Shown: positions 1 to 6,577 of the stretch, piece by piece
Numbering within the stretch: the stretch's first letter is position 1
Layout: each line of letters opens with the position of its first letter
From: Acidobacteriota bacterium
Lineage (GTDB): Bacteria; Acidobacteriota; Terriglobia; Acidiferrales; UBA7541
Direction of reading: 5' to 3'
NCBI GenBank assembly: GCA_003224145.1
Contig: QHYN01000213.1
Span: 1 to 37,634 of the forward strand
Length of the DNA stretch: 37,634 nucleotides
Translations under genes and position numbers: made by a program
The notes under the pieces: generated by a model
What the model was told of the DNA's origin: nothing
Seen by the model: only the letters and a program-made list of their open reading frames with translations
The model's database searches: none

Positions 1-538
1 CCGCGAGGACGCTGCTGAAAGAGTCCGTCGAAAGCTCAGTGACTTTGTAGAAGCGGCAGGCGGCGTGAAAGATGGCTTCGCGGGCGGAATAATCCACAGC
101 CATCCGAAGATGCAGCCGGGTTCCGTCGGCGGTGGCAGCTTCTGAATCAGCGATAGCCTGGCGAAGCGTGGCGGACAAGCGGTCCCGGCGGCCAATGATG
201 CTGAGCCTTACGCCTTCGTCGATGCAGTGAGCCGTTTCCGCCAGTAGGTATTCGTGGAGCAATCGTAAGATGCCATTCACCTCGGCTGCGGGCCGCTTCC
301 AGTTCGCCGAGGAAAGCGCGAACAGCGTTAGTGTGTTAATGCCGAGCCGCGGCGCCGCCTCGATGATGCGCCGTGCCGCTTCCGCTCCCGCGCGATGACC
401 CGCGGAGCGCGGCAATCCACGCGAAGTAGCCCAGCGGCCATTGCCGTCCGAGATGATGGCCACGTGCAGCCGCGGGGCTCGCGCGATGGCCGGTGGCTTG
501 GCCGCAAGCTGGGGTACGGTCAGATGTTGCATGAGCAT
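1..538 (-). CDS. uppS: Undecaprenyl diphosphate synthase (cis-prenyltransferase), C-terminus cut by window edge
   Basis: Makes the C55 undecaprenyl diphosphate carrier used for peptidoglycan and surface polysaccharides by condensing isopentenyl diphosphate onto farnesyl diphosphate in cis; it acts at the cytoplasmic membrane face. The 179 visible codons contain the family motifs: HVAIISDGNGRWA with the catalytic Asp near residue 31, SAGHRAGAEAARRIIE, LTLFALSSANWKRP (usually LTLYAFSTENWKRP) and MAVDYSAREAI. The family is about 230-260 residues, so roughly 60-70 are missing beyond base 1. I chose ATG at 538 because GGAG lies ten bases upstream; a second in-frame ATG at 532 is possible. The gene follows the winged-helix regulator by 76 bases, and that spacer carries an operator-like palindrome (573-591) like the one before the membrane gene at 1627. 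This suggests local control of lipid-carrier synthesis. Confidence 0.93.
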   Translation of the reverse strand, partial: MLMQHLTVPQLAAKPPAIARAPRLHVAIISDGNGRWATSRGLPRSAGHRAGAEAARRIIEAAPRLGINTLTLFALSSANWKRPAAEVNGILRLLHEYLLAETAHCIDEGVRLSIIGRRDRLSATLRQAIADSEAATADGTRLHLRMAVDYSAREAIFHAACRFYKVTELSTDSFSSVLA

Positions 539-572
539 GCTCTTTCTCCGCCGCGGAGAATGTTCTACAAAC

Positions 573-591
573 TACTCTACAACACAAAGTA
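573..591. promoter_or_regulatory. Operator-like palindrome upstream of uppS
   Basis: TACTCTACAACACAAAGTA matches 16 of 19 positions of the site at 1666-1684, including the central ACAACACAAAGT block. It lies between the regulator stop (615) and the uppS start (538). In the uppS direction a TTGACG (600 to 595) lies just upstream, so a protein bound here would sit in the promoter spacer. Binding by the adjacent winged-helix protein is inference. Confidence 0.5.
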
Positions 592-614
592 GAACGTCAA
601 AAAAATTTGCCTCC

Positions 615-1001
615 TCAGCCCTCGCGTGTTGCGCGAATCAGCGCTTCCATATGATTCAAGTAGCGCTCCAGTGCCTTACGGCCAGCCGGCGCCAGACGGT
701 ACTCCGTCTTGGGCAAGCGCCCATCGAAGGACTTCGTGCAGACGATGTAGTCCGCATCTTCCAGTTTGCGCGCGTGGACGCTCAAATTGCCGTCGGTTGT
801 CTTGAGCAACGCTTTCAGTTCATTGAAAGTGAGCGAACGATTGACCGCCAGCGCACTGACGATACCCAGACGGATATGCTCGTGAATCAGCCGGTCCAGA
901 TCCGCGGGCGCGGCCTCCCGCGCTGGATTCCGAACAGCTTCGAAGGAGGCCTCGCGGTCGCGGGGCACACGTTCCTGACGCGCTGCAGATGATTTAGTCA
1001 T
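615..1001 (-). CDS. Winged-helix DNA-binding regulator (HTH_34 / MarR-like)
   Basis: A 128-residue protein that is essentially one winged helix-turn-helix domain, residues about 28-125. The segment LTFNELKALLKTTDGNLSVHARKLEDADYI is the helix-turn-helix and recognition helix, and TEYRLAPAGRKALERYL is the wing and last helix, as in the small dimeric regulators of the HTH_34 (PF13601) and ArsR/MarR-like groups. No ligand-binding domain is visible. The reading frame is open further upstream, but ATG at 1001 is the sensible start: it falls 11 bases after the stop of the membrane gene and the extra N-terminal residues look like a shadow translation. It is probably co-transcribed with the membrane protein upstream. 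Palindromes before that gene and before uppS make local autoregulation likely. Its signal is unknown. Confidence 0.85.
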   Translation of the reverse strand: MTKSSAARQERVPRDREASFEAVRNPAREAAPADLDRLIHEHIRLGIVSALAVNRSLTFNELKALLKTTDGNLSVHARKLEDADYIVCTKSFDGRLPKTEYRLAPAGRKALERYLNHMEALIRATREG

Positions 1002-1012
1002 GTGTTTTCCCG

Positions 1013-1627
1013 TTAGCCTCCATAATGCCGGGCGATCCACCAGCCGAATCCGACTTGTACAATTCCAAATCCTGCCGCCATAAAAGCGTCTCCCCAGGCC
1101 GCCGGTGCGAAAAGCGCCGCCGCCCCAAGCAACATCAGGCACAATCCCATCACCGGGACAACACGCACGGAAAAGGAACCGCCGGTGACGATGGCCGTTC
1201 CATACAACAAGAGCCACATTCCCGGTAGAGCGCCGAACACGCCCCCATGATACAGGGCAAAGGTCAAAAGGCCGCCCACGACGATGGGCGGGGCAAAGCT
1301 AAGCAGGAATTTGCGGCCGGGGCCGGAGAAAAGCCGGGAGTTTGCGCGGTGGGCCTTGGTCGCGGCCGCGGGCGCAGCGATGGCCACGGCAACGAACGCT
1401 TCGGCGAGCCAGACGCTCAGCCAAGCGAGCGGAGTAGCCTGGCGCGAAGCCACAAACGCGGCCACTAGCGCAGTGACGCCCATGGCCACGCCGCCCCAGC
1501 CCGGCACGGCGGTAAATTCCGCCGCGCTTTCCATAGTTTCGCGGATGTAGCGGAGATGATCGGCGGCGCGAGCGTCGATGGGGATGGGCTCGCGTTGGGG
1601 AGAGCGGAGCGGACCGGAGGTCGCCAT
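1013..1627 (-). CDS. Multi-pass membrane protein paired with the winged-helix regulator
   Basis: A 204-residue protein with a hydrophilic N-terminus of about 45 residues (containing ADHLRYIRETMESAAEFTAVPGWGG), then about six hydrophobic segments: GGVAMGVTALVAAFVA, LAWLSVWLAEAFVAVAIAA, FLLSFAPPIVVGGLLTFAL, LPGMWLLLYGTAIVTGG, VMGLCLMLLGAAALFA and AFMAAGFGIVQVGFGWW. I recognise no transport or catalytic motif. It is the first gene of a unit with the winged-helix regulator. The promoter is unusually clear and its -10 ends only eight bases before the ATG, with no Shine-Dalgarno, so translation is probably leaderless. A role as sensor or partner of the regulator is only suggested by the pairing. 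Confidence 0.78.
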   Translation of the reverse strand: MATSGPLRSPQREPIPIDARAADHLRYIRETMESAAEFTAVPGWGGVAMGVTALVAAFVASRQATPLAWLSVWLAEAFVAVAIAAPAAATKAHRANSRLFSGPGRKFLLSFAPPIVVGGLLTFALYHGGVFGALPGMWLLLYGTAIVTGGSFSVRVVPVMGLCLMLLGAAALFAPAAWGDAFMAAGFGIVQVGFGWWIARHYGG

Positions 1628-1635
1628 AGCACGAA

Positions 1636-1664
1636 ATTCTAGCGGAACGATCTCCCCTTGTCAA
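1636..1664 (-). promoter_or_regulatory. Sigma-70-type promoter, probably leaderless, of the membrane protein/regulator unit
   Basis: On the minus strand TTGACA (1664-1659) is followed after 17 bases by TAGAAT (1641-1636), close to the consensus. Only eight bases separate the -10 from the ATG at 1627, so transcription should begin at or within a base or two of the A of the start codon. No Shine-Dalgarno is present, consistent with a leaderless mRNA. Confidence 0.72.
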
Positions 1665-1665
1665 G

Positions 1666-1684
1666 TACTTTGCAACACAAAGTC
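1666..1684. promoter_or_regulatory. Operator-like palindrome just upstream of the -35 box
   Basis: TACTTTGCAACACAAAGTC contains a perfect inverted repeat ACTTTG-N5-CAAAGT (1667-1672 and 1678-1683), ending two bases upstream of the TTGACA -35 element of the membrane-protein promoter. A 16/19 match occurs upstream of uppS at 573-591. The spacing suits a dimeric winged-helix protein, most simply the one encoded at 615-1001. Confidence 0.6.
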
Positions 1685-1696
1685 AGGAGCGGAGAG

Positions 1697-2458
1697 TCAT
1701 GCTTTCCGCGGGTAGCGGCCCCGGAGTGAATTCCAGCGGATCTTGAAAACGTCCAGGAACATTTGCAGGCTGTCCCGCAGCATGCTCACCTTGGTTGCCG
1801 GGGAATGTCCCCATCGCACGGGAATTTCCACTGCGCGCAAACCATGATGCCTCGCGAGATACAGCAATTCGGGGTCGAATCCGAAGCGCTCGATGGTCTG
1901 CTGCTCGAACACGATGGCGCAACGTTCACGGCGGAACGCTTTGAAGCCGCATTGCGTGTCGACGAGCGGCAGCCAAAGGATGATCCGAACGAGTTTGTTG
2001 AAAATAATTCCGGCGAGTTCGCGGAAGCGGGATTCATGCACCGTGATCAGGCTTCGGTCGACGGCCCGTGAGCCGATGGCCAAATCGTACTTCTCCAGCG
2101 CTTCGATGAGCTTGTCGGCTTCCTCAATCGGCGCGGAAAGATCCGCATCGGTGAAAAGCACAATCCGGCCATGTGCTTCCTGCACGCCGCGTCGCACGCT
2201 GTAGCCCTTGCCCCGGTTAATTCCGTTCGAGACCACTCGAAGCGCGGGGATCCTGGATTGGAATGATTCAGCGACTGCGGCAGTGCGATCCTTCGAGCCG
2301 TCGTCCACCACCAGCACTTCCGCATCGCGACCGCAGTTTTTCAGATACGCCGCGACCTTTTCCAGCGTCGCGGGAAGACGCAACTCCTCGTTGTAAGCGG
2401 GGATGACAATGGAAAGCTCGGGTCCGGCTGGACTCATCGCAAGGGAGGTTTCTGCCAC
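1697..2458 (-). CDS. Family 2 glycosyltransferase, dolichyl/polyprenyl-phosphate hexose synthase-like
   Basis: Probably transfers a hexose from a nucleotide sugar to a polyprenyl phosphate at the inner face of the membrane. The GT-A fold motifs are clear: ELSIVIPAYNEELRLPATLEKV at the N-terminus, EVLVVDDGSKDRTAAVAE, NRGKGYSVRRGV, the DAD metal-binding triad in VLFTDADLSAP, and LVDTQCGFKAFRR with RFGFDPELLYLARHHG, which resemble ALG5/DPM1-type enzymes. There is no C-terminal membrane helix, and 253 residues suits a soluble or peripheral member. The start is ambiguous: ATG at 2458 overlaps pcm by 25 bases, while ATG at 2437 forms a 4-base ATGA overlap with the pcm stop and may be the coupled start. 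It is the last gene of the four-gene minus operon. Confidence 0.88.
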   Translation of the reverse strand: MAETSLAMSPAGPELSIVIPAYNEELRLPATLEKVAAYLKNCGRDAEVLVVDDGSKDRTAAVAESFQSRIPALRVVSNGINRGKGYSVRRGVQEAHGRIVLFTDADLSAPIEEADKLIEALEKYDLAIGSRAVDRSLITVHESRFRELAGIIFNKLVRIILWLPLVDTQCGFKAFRRERCAIVFEQQTIERFGFDPELLYLARHHGLRAVEIPVRWGHSPATKVSMLRDSLQMFLDVFKIRWNSLRGRYPRKA

Positions 2459-3099
2459 CCGTGATGGCCGACGAGAGGCACAAATCGGCAGCCTTCCAGC
2501 ATCTTTGTCGAAAACACACCGGCATGTTTTTCAACGAGTTGCAATTCCTGGTTATCCGCGTCTCCCACGGGGATAATCAACCGGCCAGTTTCGGCAAGCT
2601 GAGTCAGCAGCGGCTCAGGAACCTCCGGAGCAGCGGCCGCGACGAGGATGCCATCGAAGGGCGCGAATTCCGGGAGTCCGAGTGTGCCGTCTCCACAATG
2701 AACGTGGACATTGTGGTAGCCGAGCCGTGCAAGCTTTTCGGATGCAGCCGATGCCAGCTCTGGCCGCAGCTCGATTGTAAAAACCTCTCTCGCCAAATGC
2801 GAAAGTACCGCCGCCTGAAAACCACATCCAGTTCCAATCTCCAGCACCCGATCCCCGGGCTGTAGTCGCAAGACCGATGTCATTGCGGCAACAATATACG
2901 GCTGGGAAATGGTTTGACCGCCGCCGATGGGCAACGGCGCATCTTCGTAGGCTCGCGAACGGAGCTCCTCAGGCACAAATTGGTGCCTCGGCACCGCCAA
3001 CATCGCGGCGAGAACCGCGGCGTCCGAGATGCCGCGCCGCCGCAACTGTTTTTCGATCATTTCCGCGCGCTGTGGCGCGTACTCTTTGGTTTCAAGCAT
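2434..3099 (-). CDS. pcm: Protein-L-isoaspartate O-methyltransferase
   Basis: Repairs aged cytosolic proteins by methylating isoaspartyl residues with S-adenosylmethionine. The 221 residues have the usual family length and signatures: an N-terminal RAEMIEKQLRRRGISD segment, VPRHQFVPEELRSRAYEDAPLPIG, the substrate-loop motif GQTISQPYIVAAMTSVL, the SAM-binding motif VLEIGTGCGFQAAVLSHL (usually GTGSGYQ), and HCGDGTLGLPEFAPFDGILVAAAAPEVP. The ATG at 3099 overlaps the end of the class V enzyme gene by eight bases, and its stop overlaps the start of the glycosyltransferase, so it is translationally coupled on both sides. Its neighbours do not suggest a specialised role. Confidence 0.95.
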   Translation of the reverse strand: MLETKEYAPQRAEMIEKQLRRRGISDAAVLAAMLAVPRHQFVPEELRSRAYEDAPLPIGGGQTISQPYIVAAMTSVLRLQPGDRVLEIGTGCGFQAAVLSHLAREVFTIELRPELASAASEKLARLGYHNVHVHCGDGTLGLPEFAPFDGILVAAAAPEVPEPLLTQLAETGRLIIPVGDADNQELQLVEKHAGVFSTKMLEGCRFVPLVGHHGWQKPPLR

Positions 3100-4276
3100 G
3101 CGTAACCGCTGCGGCGTGTTTTTCCCACGCGTCTGTCTTCAGAATTTCTTCCATCTGTGCAAGGGTGAACTCGCATTCTTCCTCGCGGTTGTAAAAATGC
3201 GGCGAAACGCGCACACCGGCTTTGGGCCGGTAATCGACCAAAATTTCCCGCGCAAGAAGCTCCTGGCAAACTTCATACGCGTGGGGACATTCGACGGAAA
3301 CGGTTCCCGCTCGCTCTGCTGGATTCTCCGGCGTGTTGACGGTCCACCCGCGGGATTTCGCGCCCTCGATGAGACGCGCCGTCATGCGGATCGATTTCTC
3401 GCGAATCGCATGGATCCCAACTTGATTGAGGATCTCCAGGCCGGGCTGGCACGCGAACAACGCGGGAATGTGCGGCGTGCCGTTCAAGTACCGGAAAGAG
3501 TCCTCACGCGCATCGATCGCGCCAGTCTCAAACGCGAATGGCCGGCGATGCGCGATCCAGCCCGTGAGTGACGGCCTCAGCTTGGCCCGCAAATCTTCCC
3601 GGACGTAGAGGTAGGCGACACCCGGGCCTCCACAGAGCCACTTCAGCACGCCGCCGACGGCGAAATCCACGCCTAAGCTTCGCACGTTGAGTGGAATGGT
3701 TCCCGCGGCCTGAAAAGCGTCCAGAATGACGTGAGCGCCCACGCGGTGCGCCCGTTCGATGATGGCGCGCGCATTCACGATATAGGAGCTGCGAAATAGA
3801 ACCAGCGAAATCGGCACCAGAAGCGTGTTTTCATCGATGGCCGCCAGCAGCTTCTCTAGATCAAAGCGAATGGCGTCTGCGGCTGGAACAACCTCCACGC
3901 ACGCGCCGCGCCTGCGTTGTTCGTGGTAGAAGTACTGGATGGAAGGAAACTCCAGGTCAACCATCACGACTTTGTTCCGAGGTTCCTGGAAGTCAAAGCA
4001 GGAAGAAATCACGGCTTGCGTGAGGGTCACGTTCTGATGCAGGGAAATCTCCCCGGGCTCTGCGCCAATCAGCGGTGCAATTTTGTCGCCCACGCTGACG
4101 GCCATCTCCCACCAGCCTTCTTCCCAGGCACGAACGCCCCGCTCCGCCCAGGAATCGGCATAGGCGCGCATTGTGTCGTAGACCCCGCGTGGCATTGCGC
4201 CCAGCGAATTGCTGATCATATACGTGGTGCGTTCCAGAATCGGAAATTCAGCGCGCCACTTCAGAAGTTCATCCAT
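3092..4276 (-). CDS. Class V aminotransferase-fold PLP enzyme, kynureninase-like
   Basis: A 394-residue fold-type I PLP enzyme. The N-terminal ISNSLGAMPRGVYDTMRAYAD resembles the GNSLG start of kynureninases. HQNVTLTQAVISS is the phosphate-binding region, VILDAFQAAGTIPLNV carries the PLP-ring Asp with Gln two residues on, and FAVGGVLKWLCGGPGVAYLYV holds the Schiff-base lysine followed by a GGPG turn like that of kynureninases. The DAxQ motif is more typical of cysteine desulfurase or epimerase branches than the DxAH of kynureninase, so the substrate is uncertain: kynureninase, a cysteine-desulfurase-like lyase, or another C-S or C-C lyase. It lies between an amino-acid permease (8-base overlap upstream) and pcm (8-base overlap downstream), which fits amino-acid catabolism. 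Confidence 0.82.
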   Translation of the reverse strand: MDELLKWRAEFPILERTTYMISNSLGAMPRGVYDTMRAYADSWAERGVRAWEEGWWEMAVSVGDKIAPLIGAEPGEISLHQNVTLTQAVISSCFDFQEPRNKVVMVDLEFPSIQYFYHEQRRRGACVEVVPAADAIRFDLEKLLAAIDENTLLVPISLVLFRSSYIVNARAIIERAHRVGAHVILDAFQAAGTIPLNVRSLGVDFAVGGVLKWLCGGPGVAYLYVREDLRAKLRPSLTGWIAHRRPFAFETGAIDAREDSFRYLNGTPHIPALFACQPGLEILNQVGIHAIREKSIRMTARLIEGAKSRGWTVNTPENPAERAGTVSVECPHAYEVCQELLAREILVDYRPKAGVRVSPHFYNREEECEFTLAQMEEILKTDAWEKHAAAVTHA

Positions 4277-5705
4277 TCAACGAGTCTCCGTTGGCAGATC
4301 TGCGGGAGCGGGATCCTCTCCACACAAAGTAGCACACCGTCAGGGAAGCGAGCCAGGGCACGCCCGCCAGCAAGGTGATTTGAAAACCAGGCACCCACCA
4401 CGTGGATACCATCACCGCGAGGATTGCTGTTAATCCGGCGAGGGACGCCCAGGGCCCCCTGGGCCCCAACTGAAGATAAGGTTTGGCTTGGCGTTTGTGG
4501 AAGCGGCGAAACGCAAGGTGCGTTAGTAACGTCATTAGCCAGGCGAAAAGCGCGCCGAATGTGCTCAGCCCGATCATGAAGACGAACAGCGAATCCTGGA
4601 AATACCTCGAAAGCACCAGTGCTGCTGCCATGCCACATCCCGAAACCAACACCGCGATCACCGGCATGTCCTTGCCGCTTAACCGGCCCAGTGTGGTGGG
4701 AAGATAGCCGCCCCGCGCCAGCGAGAAAGCCAGTCGCGCCGCAAAATACAAATTAGCGATGGCACTGGAGAGCGCCGCTGTCAGCACCACAAAATTCATG
4801 ATGTGACTCGCCGCGGGAATTCCCACCGTCTGGAATACGCGCACGAAGGGACTTTCGCCCATTCCGATCTGCGTCCACGGGACAATCCCCACAACCAGCG
4901 CGAGTCCAGCAACGTAAAAAAGCGCCAAGGCGCTCAAGGTTCTCCGCAATGCCTTTGGCACCGCCACCTTGGGGTCGGCCGCCTCACCGGCGGTGCTTCC
5001 CACCACTTCGATTCCGAAAAAACTGAAGAGGCCCAGGGTTACGCCGAGACCAACGCCTCTCCAGCCATGGGGATAAAATCCGCCGTGCGCGGTATAGTTG
5101 GCCAGACCAACCCGTGGAAATCCCACTCCAAACAACAACGCCGAACCCAAGATCAGAAACGCGAGAATAGTCACAACCTTGACCATCGAGAGCCAGTACT
5201 CAAAGGTTCCAAGACTTCCGATATTGGTAGTGTTTACGTAGAGAATTATGACCGAGAACGAGCCTATCCATACCCACGACGGTGTTCCCGGAAACCAGAA
5301 CCTGCAATAAATCGAGGCGGCCACGACTTCGCTGCCGACCACAACCATCATGCAGAGCCAATACGTCAGCCGAATCGCAAATCCCGCCCAGGGGTGCAGA
5401 TACATTTCCGCGTACAATCCAAACGATCCGGCCGCCGGGTGCGCTGCGGCCATTTCTGCGAGCGCCCACATCATTGGCAGCGCGATGCAACCGCCAGCGA
5501 TGAAGCTCAGAATCACCGCCGGCCCTGCCAGCTTCACCGCGATGGCGCTGCCCAGGAACAGGCCAGTGCCGATGGTGCTTCCAAGACCAAGCATGGCAAG
5601 TTGAGCCGGGGTCAAGTTGCGTTGCAGGCCCGCCTCCCGCGCCGCCATGGTCGTAGGCCTGCTGTTGTCAACTGCCGCTGAACTTCCCAGGGATGGTTCA
5701 CTCAT
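4269..5705 (-). CDS. Amino acid permease, APC superfamily (AAT-type)
   Basis: A 478-residue inner-membrane transporter with about twelve hydrophobic segments. The start of helix 1 has the APC substrate/sodium-site motif GLGSTIGTGLFLGSA, followed by GPAVILSFIAGGCIALPMMWALAEMA and the conserved SFFGIEVVGSTAGEAADPKVAVPKA in helix 6. These match proton-coupled amino-acid permeases of the AAT family (GabP, ProY, AnsP-like); substrate cannot be read from sequence. A hydrophilic N-terminus of about 30 residues precedes helix 1. It is the first gene of a four-gene operon whose members all overlap. No Shine-Dalgarno precedes the ATG at 5705; an extended -10-like TGCTACGAT ends eight bases upstream, so this may be another short-leader or leaderless start, though no good -35 is seen. 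Confidence 0.9.
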   Translation of the reverse strand: MSEPSLGSSAAVDNSRPTTMAAREAGLQRNLTPAQLAMLGLGSTIGTGLFLGSAIAVKLAGPAVILSFIAGGCIALPMMWALAEMAAAHPAAGSFGLYAEMYLHPWAGFAIRLTYWLCMMVVVGSEVVAASIYCRFWFPGTPSWVWIGSFSVIILYVNTTNIGSLGTFEYWLSMVKVVTILAFLILGSALLFGVGFPRVGLANYTAHGGFYPHGWRGVGLGVTLGLFSFFGIEVVGSTAGEAADPKVAVPKALRRTLSALALFYVAGLALVVGIVPWTQIGMGESPFVRVFQTVGIPAASHIMNFVVLTAALSSAIANLYFAARLAFSLARGGYLPTTLGRLSGKDMPVIAVLVSGCGMAAALVLSRYFQDSLFVFMIGLSTFGALFAWLMTLLTHLAFRRFHKRQAKPYLQLGPRGPWASLAGLTAILAVMVSTWWVPGFQITLLAGVPWLASLTVCYFVWRGSRSRRSANGDSLNG

Positions 5706-5866
5706 GGCGAGGCATCGTAGCAGAAACTCATCCCATCTTCTCCACCTGAACGCTAGGACAGTGAACGACGGAGCACGACTGTCCTTCGAAACTCTCGCGC
5801 CCTACTCGTCCCATTCCTAGAATCGAAATCGTAGCCCGAGTCCAAGGGGGCACCACGGAGGCGGTT
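5706..5866. promoter_or_regulatory. Divergent intergenic region with an 8-bp inverted repeat
   Basis: The 161 bases between the permease (minus) and the DUF2059 gene (plus) must hold both promoters. AGGACAGT (5755-5762) and ACTGTCCT (5778-5785) form a perfect 8-bp inverted repeat with a 15-base loop, a possible operator. TAGAAT near 5819 could be a plus-strand -10, but no convincing -35 accompanies it. Confidence 0.35.
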
Positions 5867-6523
5867 ATGAAGGCAGTTCTCGCGCTGGTCATCATTTACG
5901 TTGGCACATTTTTCCTCGTCATTCAGGGAGCATCACAAAATTCCGTGCAAGCAGCGCGGCAAGGTGCGGCATCCGCTCAGGACAGCGCCGTATCAGCACA
6001 GCCAAACCCCTCCATTGACCCCGTGAAAGCCGCAGACATCCGCTCTCTTATGGAACTCGTTGGCGCGCGCGACCTCGTGCAAGACGCCGCCAACAATGCG
6101 ATCGAACAATCCCGGGAAAAGCTCATCGCCACGGTGCCCAACAATGACCAAGGCCAGGCTTTTGTGAATGCCTTCTCAGCAAGCTACCAGAATAAATTCG
6201 ACGCCGATCAGGTGACGCAACAGCTCGTGGGGATCTACGACAAGCACTTCACGGAAGACGAAATCAAGGGGCTCTTGCAATTTTACGGTTCGCCGCTGGG
6301 CCAGAAAGTAGCCGCGGAGATGCCCAAGATCGGGCGTGAGACACAGGCCGCTGCCCGCGCCGCGAGCACCAAAGCCGCCAGAGAAGCCCTCGTCGAAGTG
6401 AAACAGCAGAATCCGCAGGTCGGCCAGTCGGCCCGCCTCGGCTTGGGCCAGGGCCGCTGGCAGCAGCGCCGCGGGCAGCAAGCTCAGCAGCAAACGGCTC
6501 AACAGCAACAAGATCCGCAATAA
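5867..6523 (+). CDS. Exported DUF2059-domain protein
   Basis: A 218-residue secreted or periplasmic protein of unknown function. Residues 1-24 form a signal peptide (MKAVLALVIIYVGTFFLVIQG). The DUF2059 (PF09832) domain covers about residues 110-165, with FTEDEIKGLLQFYGSPLGQKVAAEMPKIGRETQ carrying the family's FYxSPLGQK signature. The C-terminus (about 195-218) is rich in Gln and Arg and probably disordered. The start is firm: GGAGG lies seven bases before the ATG. It stands alone on its strand and is followed by a strong intrinsic terminator. I know of no assigned biochemical role for the family. Confidence 0.87.
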   Translation: MKAVLALVIIYVGTFFLVIQGASQNSVQAARQGAASAQDSAVSAQPNPSIDPVKAADIRSLMELVGARDLVQDAANNAIEQSREKLIATVPNNDQGQAFVNAFSASYQNKFDADQVTQQLVGIYDKHFTEDEIKGLLQFYGSPLGQKVAAEMPKIGRETQAAARAASTKAAREALVEVKQQNPQVGQSARLGLGQGRWQQRRGQQAQQQTAQQQQDPQ

Positions 6524-6546
6524 AACCAACCTAACCGCAACTCGAT

Positions 6547-6577
6547 AAGCGCTTCCCGTTCATTGGAAGCGCTTTTT
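6547..6577 (+). terminator. Intrinsic terminator of the DUF2059 gene, overlapping the tamB 3' end
   Basis: AAGCGCTTCC (6547-6556) and GGAAGCGCTT (6565-6574) form a perfect 10-bp stem with an 8-base loop, followed by TTTTT and further T-rich sequence on the plus strand. The right arm lies within the last codons (Lys-Lys-Arg-Phe-Gln-stop) of the convergent tamB gene. There is no T-tract on the minus side, so it should work mainly for the plus-strand gene. Confidence 0.85.

Noticed and set aside
336-587. 83-codon frame on the minus strand beside uppS
   Set aside because: It is a shifted frame of uppS; the true frame has the HVAIISDGNGRWA motif.
4803-5681. 292-codon open frame on the plus strand
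   Set aside because: Antisense to the permease gene; the translation is Arg- and His-rich with no motif.
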